Source: an uncultured Dehalococcoidia bacterium (lineage in GTDB: Bacteria; Chloroflexota; Dehalococcoidia; Tepidiformales; Tepidiformaceae). Taken from it: a stretch of 64,000 nt of DNA. A model generated the notes under the pieces. That model saw only the letters and a list, made by a program, of their open reading frames with translations, had not been told where the DNA came from and searched no databases. Each line of letters starts with the position of its first letter. Within the stretch, counting starts at the first letter, position 1. Of this stretch, positions 62,561 through 64,000 are shown in pieces. The DNA lies in assembly GCA_938015525.1 (NCBI GenBank), contig CALLPC010000006.1:124001-188000 (forward strand), read 5' to 3'. A program made the translations under genes and the position numbers.

Positions 62561-63820
62561 TCAGGCGGCACCGGCGGCTTCGACCGCCTTTTTTGCAGCT
62601 TCGAAAAGGCCGCTGGCACGGATGAGCGGCAGCCCGGAATCCTTGATGAGCTGCTCGCCCTCGGCGAGGTTCGTGCCCACGAGCCGCATCACCACCGGGA
62701 CATCAATCTTCATCTGTCGATGAGCCTCGATCACACCCTGCGCGATGATGTCGACGCGCGCCATGCCGCCGAAGATGTTCACGAGGATGGCCTTCACAGC
62801 CGGGTCTTCGAGGATGACCTTGAGGGCGTTGACGACGCGCTGGGGGTCGTTGACGGTGCCGATGTCGAGGAAGTTGGCGGGCTCGCCGCCTGCCAGCTTG
62901 ATGGTATCCATGGTCGCCATGGCCAGGCCGGCTCCGTTCACGATGCAGCCGATGTTGCCATCAAGCTTGATGAAGTTCGCCACGCCGAGCTGCTGCGCCT
63001 TCACTTCGAGCGGGTCTTCCTCGTCGAGGTCGCGCAAAGCGGCGAGCTCTTTCTGCCGGAACAGCGCGTTGTCATCGATATTGAGCTTCGCATCGACGGC
63101 GACGACGCGTCCGTCGGCAGTAAGGGCGAGGGGATTGATTTCGACGAGGCTCGCGTCGGCGGCCATGAGGGTGCGGTAAAGACCCTCGACGACCTTTCCG
63201 AACTGGTCCGCCTGGTCACCCGAGAAGCCGAGCCGGGCTGCGAGCGTCCGACCGATGTAGGGCGAATAGCCGGCTGCCGCAGGCACGGGCATGCGGACGA
63301 TGGCCTCGGGGTTGTTGTGGGCAACGACCTCAATCTCCTGGCCGCCCTCGGCAGACGCCATAATCAGCGGGCAGCCCTGCATGCCGTCGATGATGGCAGC
63401 GAGGTAGTATTCTTTCGCAATATCGGTCTGCTCGGCGACGAGGACGTTTTTGACGAGCTTGCCCTCCGGGCCAGTTTGGATGGAGACCAGGTGCTTGCCG
63501 AGGATCGCGGCTGCAGCCTGCTCGGCCTCTTCGGCACTGTCAGCGAGGCGGACGCCGCCGACACGGTCGCCTCTGACCTGGCCGGAATGATGTTCCGGGT
63601 CGGTGACGAGTTTCTGGTACATGTCGGCAGTTTCGGACTGTGCAACGAGGCGGCCCTTGCCGCGGCCTCCGGCGTGGATCTGCGCCTTCACGACGACTTT
63701 GCCGCCGAGCTCCTCGGCGATTTTCCGTGCCTCAGCCGGGGTGGATGCGACGCGCCCTGCGGTGACCGGCACGCCGTACTTCGCAAGCAGGTCGCGAGCC
63801 TGGTACTCATGAAGCTTCAT
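62561..63820 (-). CDS. sucC: Succinate-CoA ligase (ADP-forming) subunit beta
   Basis: The 419-residue ATP-grasp protein starts [20 protein letters not shown] and has [61 protein letters not shown] and [17 protein letters not shown]. It couples succinyl-CoA cleavage to ADP phosphorylation in the TCA cycle. It is about 30 residues longer than usual. The alpha subunit gene sucD normally follows, but here a terminator and convergent clpP do. GGAG precedes the ATG. Confidence 0.95.
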   Translation of the reverse strand: MKLHEYQARDLLAKYGVPVTAGRVASTPAEARKIAEELGGKVVVKAQIHAGGRGKGRLVAQSETADMYQKLVTDPEHHSGQVRGDRVGGVRLADSAEEAEQAAAAILGKHLVSIQTGPEGKLVKNVLVAEQTDIAKEYYLAAIIDGMQGCPLIMASAEGGQEIEVVAHNNPEAIVRMPVPAAAGYSPYIGRTLAARLGFSGDQADQFGKVVEGLYRTLMAADASLVEINPLALTADGRVVAVDAKLNIDDNALFRQKELAALRDLDEEDPLEVKAQQLGVANFIKLDGNIGCIVNGAGLAMATMDTIKLAGGEPANFLDIGTVNDPQRVVNALKVILEDPAVKAILVNIFGGMARVDIIAQGVIEAHRQMKIDVPVVMRLVGTNLAEGEQLIKDSGLPLIRASGLFEAAKKAVEAAGAA

Positions 63821-63868
63821 GGGGTGCTCCGGGAGGGATTGCGCTCCGAAGCGTACTGCCTCGAGCCG

Positions 63869-64000
63869 CTAGCCGGTAGCGCGGCGGACGAGCACGACGG
63901 TGACGTTGTCGGGGCCGCCCACGTTGTTGGCCAGGTCGACCAGCCGGGCCGCAGCGGTCTGCAGGTCGGGATGCTGCAGCGCCTCGGGGAGCGATTCCGC
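63869..64000 (-). CDS. PP2C-family serine/threonine phosphatase, C-terminal end
   Basis: Only the last 43 residues are in the window; the gene continues beyond the right edge. The end reads LVDLANNVGGPDNVTVVLVR, matching the final metal-binding motif GGxDNxTVxxV of PP2C phosphatases (PrpC/Stp). Such phosphatases reverse Ser/Thr kinase signalling. The stop codon is 49 bp upstream of the sucC start on the same strand. Confidence 0.85.
   Translation of the reverse strand, partial: AESLPEALQHPDLQTAAARLVDLANNVGGPDNVTVVLVRRATG

Overview
The window is 64 kb of GC-rich bacterial chromosome packed with housekeeping and accessory metabolic genes. It contains no rRNA or tRNA genes and no insertion sequence or phage gene that I can recognise. 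Several features suggest a member of Chloroflexota, possibly a Tepidiforma-like or Dehalococcoidia-related lineage. These are the high GC, the Thr/Pro-rich linkers in exported proteins, a tmRNA tag ending in ALAA, an archaeal-type class I aldolase, abundant CaiB/BaiF CoA-transferases, and many genes that look leaderless (a TAnnnT hexamer 7-8 nt before the start codon). The phylum is an inference; no 16S gene is present.

Layout. 1-13.3 kb: the end of an ABC transporter permease; an acyl-CoA cluster on the minus strand (acyl-CoA dehydrogenase, metallo-hydrolase, a cysteine-less thiolase-like protein, its DUF35 partner, a VOC protein); a YbaK deacylase; a DEAD-like helicase; a secreted cysteine/histidine SH3 protein; a tandem CoA-transferase; CysS; and a second CoA-transferase. 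13.3-24.8 kb: an HD-GYP membrane protein overlapping a TetR regulator, a 30-residue membrane micropeptide unit, DnaG, a membrane-anchored SH3/CARDB protein, a dGTPase-like protein, PEP synthase and GlmS. 25-33.4 kb: endonuclease IV with a methyltransferase, a third CoA-transferase, a copper module (CsoR/RcnR-type repressor, CopZ, CopA) with a clear operator, IspG and a MOSC protein. 33.4-39.2 kb: ssrA and smpB, a C-terminal processing peptidase, a FliA-type sigma factor, a regulator with a degenerate receiver, and class I fructose-bisphosphate aldolase. 39.3-51 kb: a two-component pair, dxs with a polyprenyl synthase, a CysE-like acetyltransferase, and gltB-gltD. 51-64 kb: a CRISPR-like repeat pair, an aminotransferase, a secreted beta-helix protein, an Eis-like acetyltransferase, VOC, nitroreductase and flavin-dependent oxidoreductase genes, a D-threonine-aldolase-like enzyme, TypA/BipA, ClpP, SucC and the end of a PP2C phosphatase.

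How they work together. GltBD supplies glutamate and GlmS draws on glutamine. PEP synthase and class I aldolase point to gluconeogenesis. IspG, DXS and the prenyl synthase belong to MEP isoprenoid synthesis. SmpB, tmRNA and ClpP form a ribosome-rescue and proteolysis set. The acyl-CoA dehydrogenases, CoA-transferases and thiolase/DUF35 pair suggest catabolism of unusual acids or lipids. The best candidates for something undescribed are the 28-bp repeat pair with a 33-bp spacer upstream of gltB, the possible structured gltB leader, the regulated micropeptide unit, the thiolase-like/DUF35 pair without catalytic cysteines, and the widespread leaderless-promoter signature.
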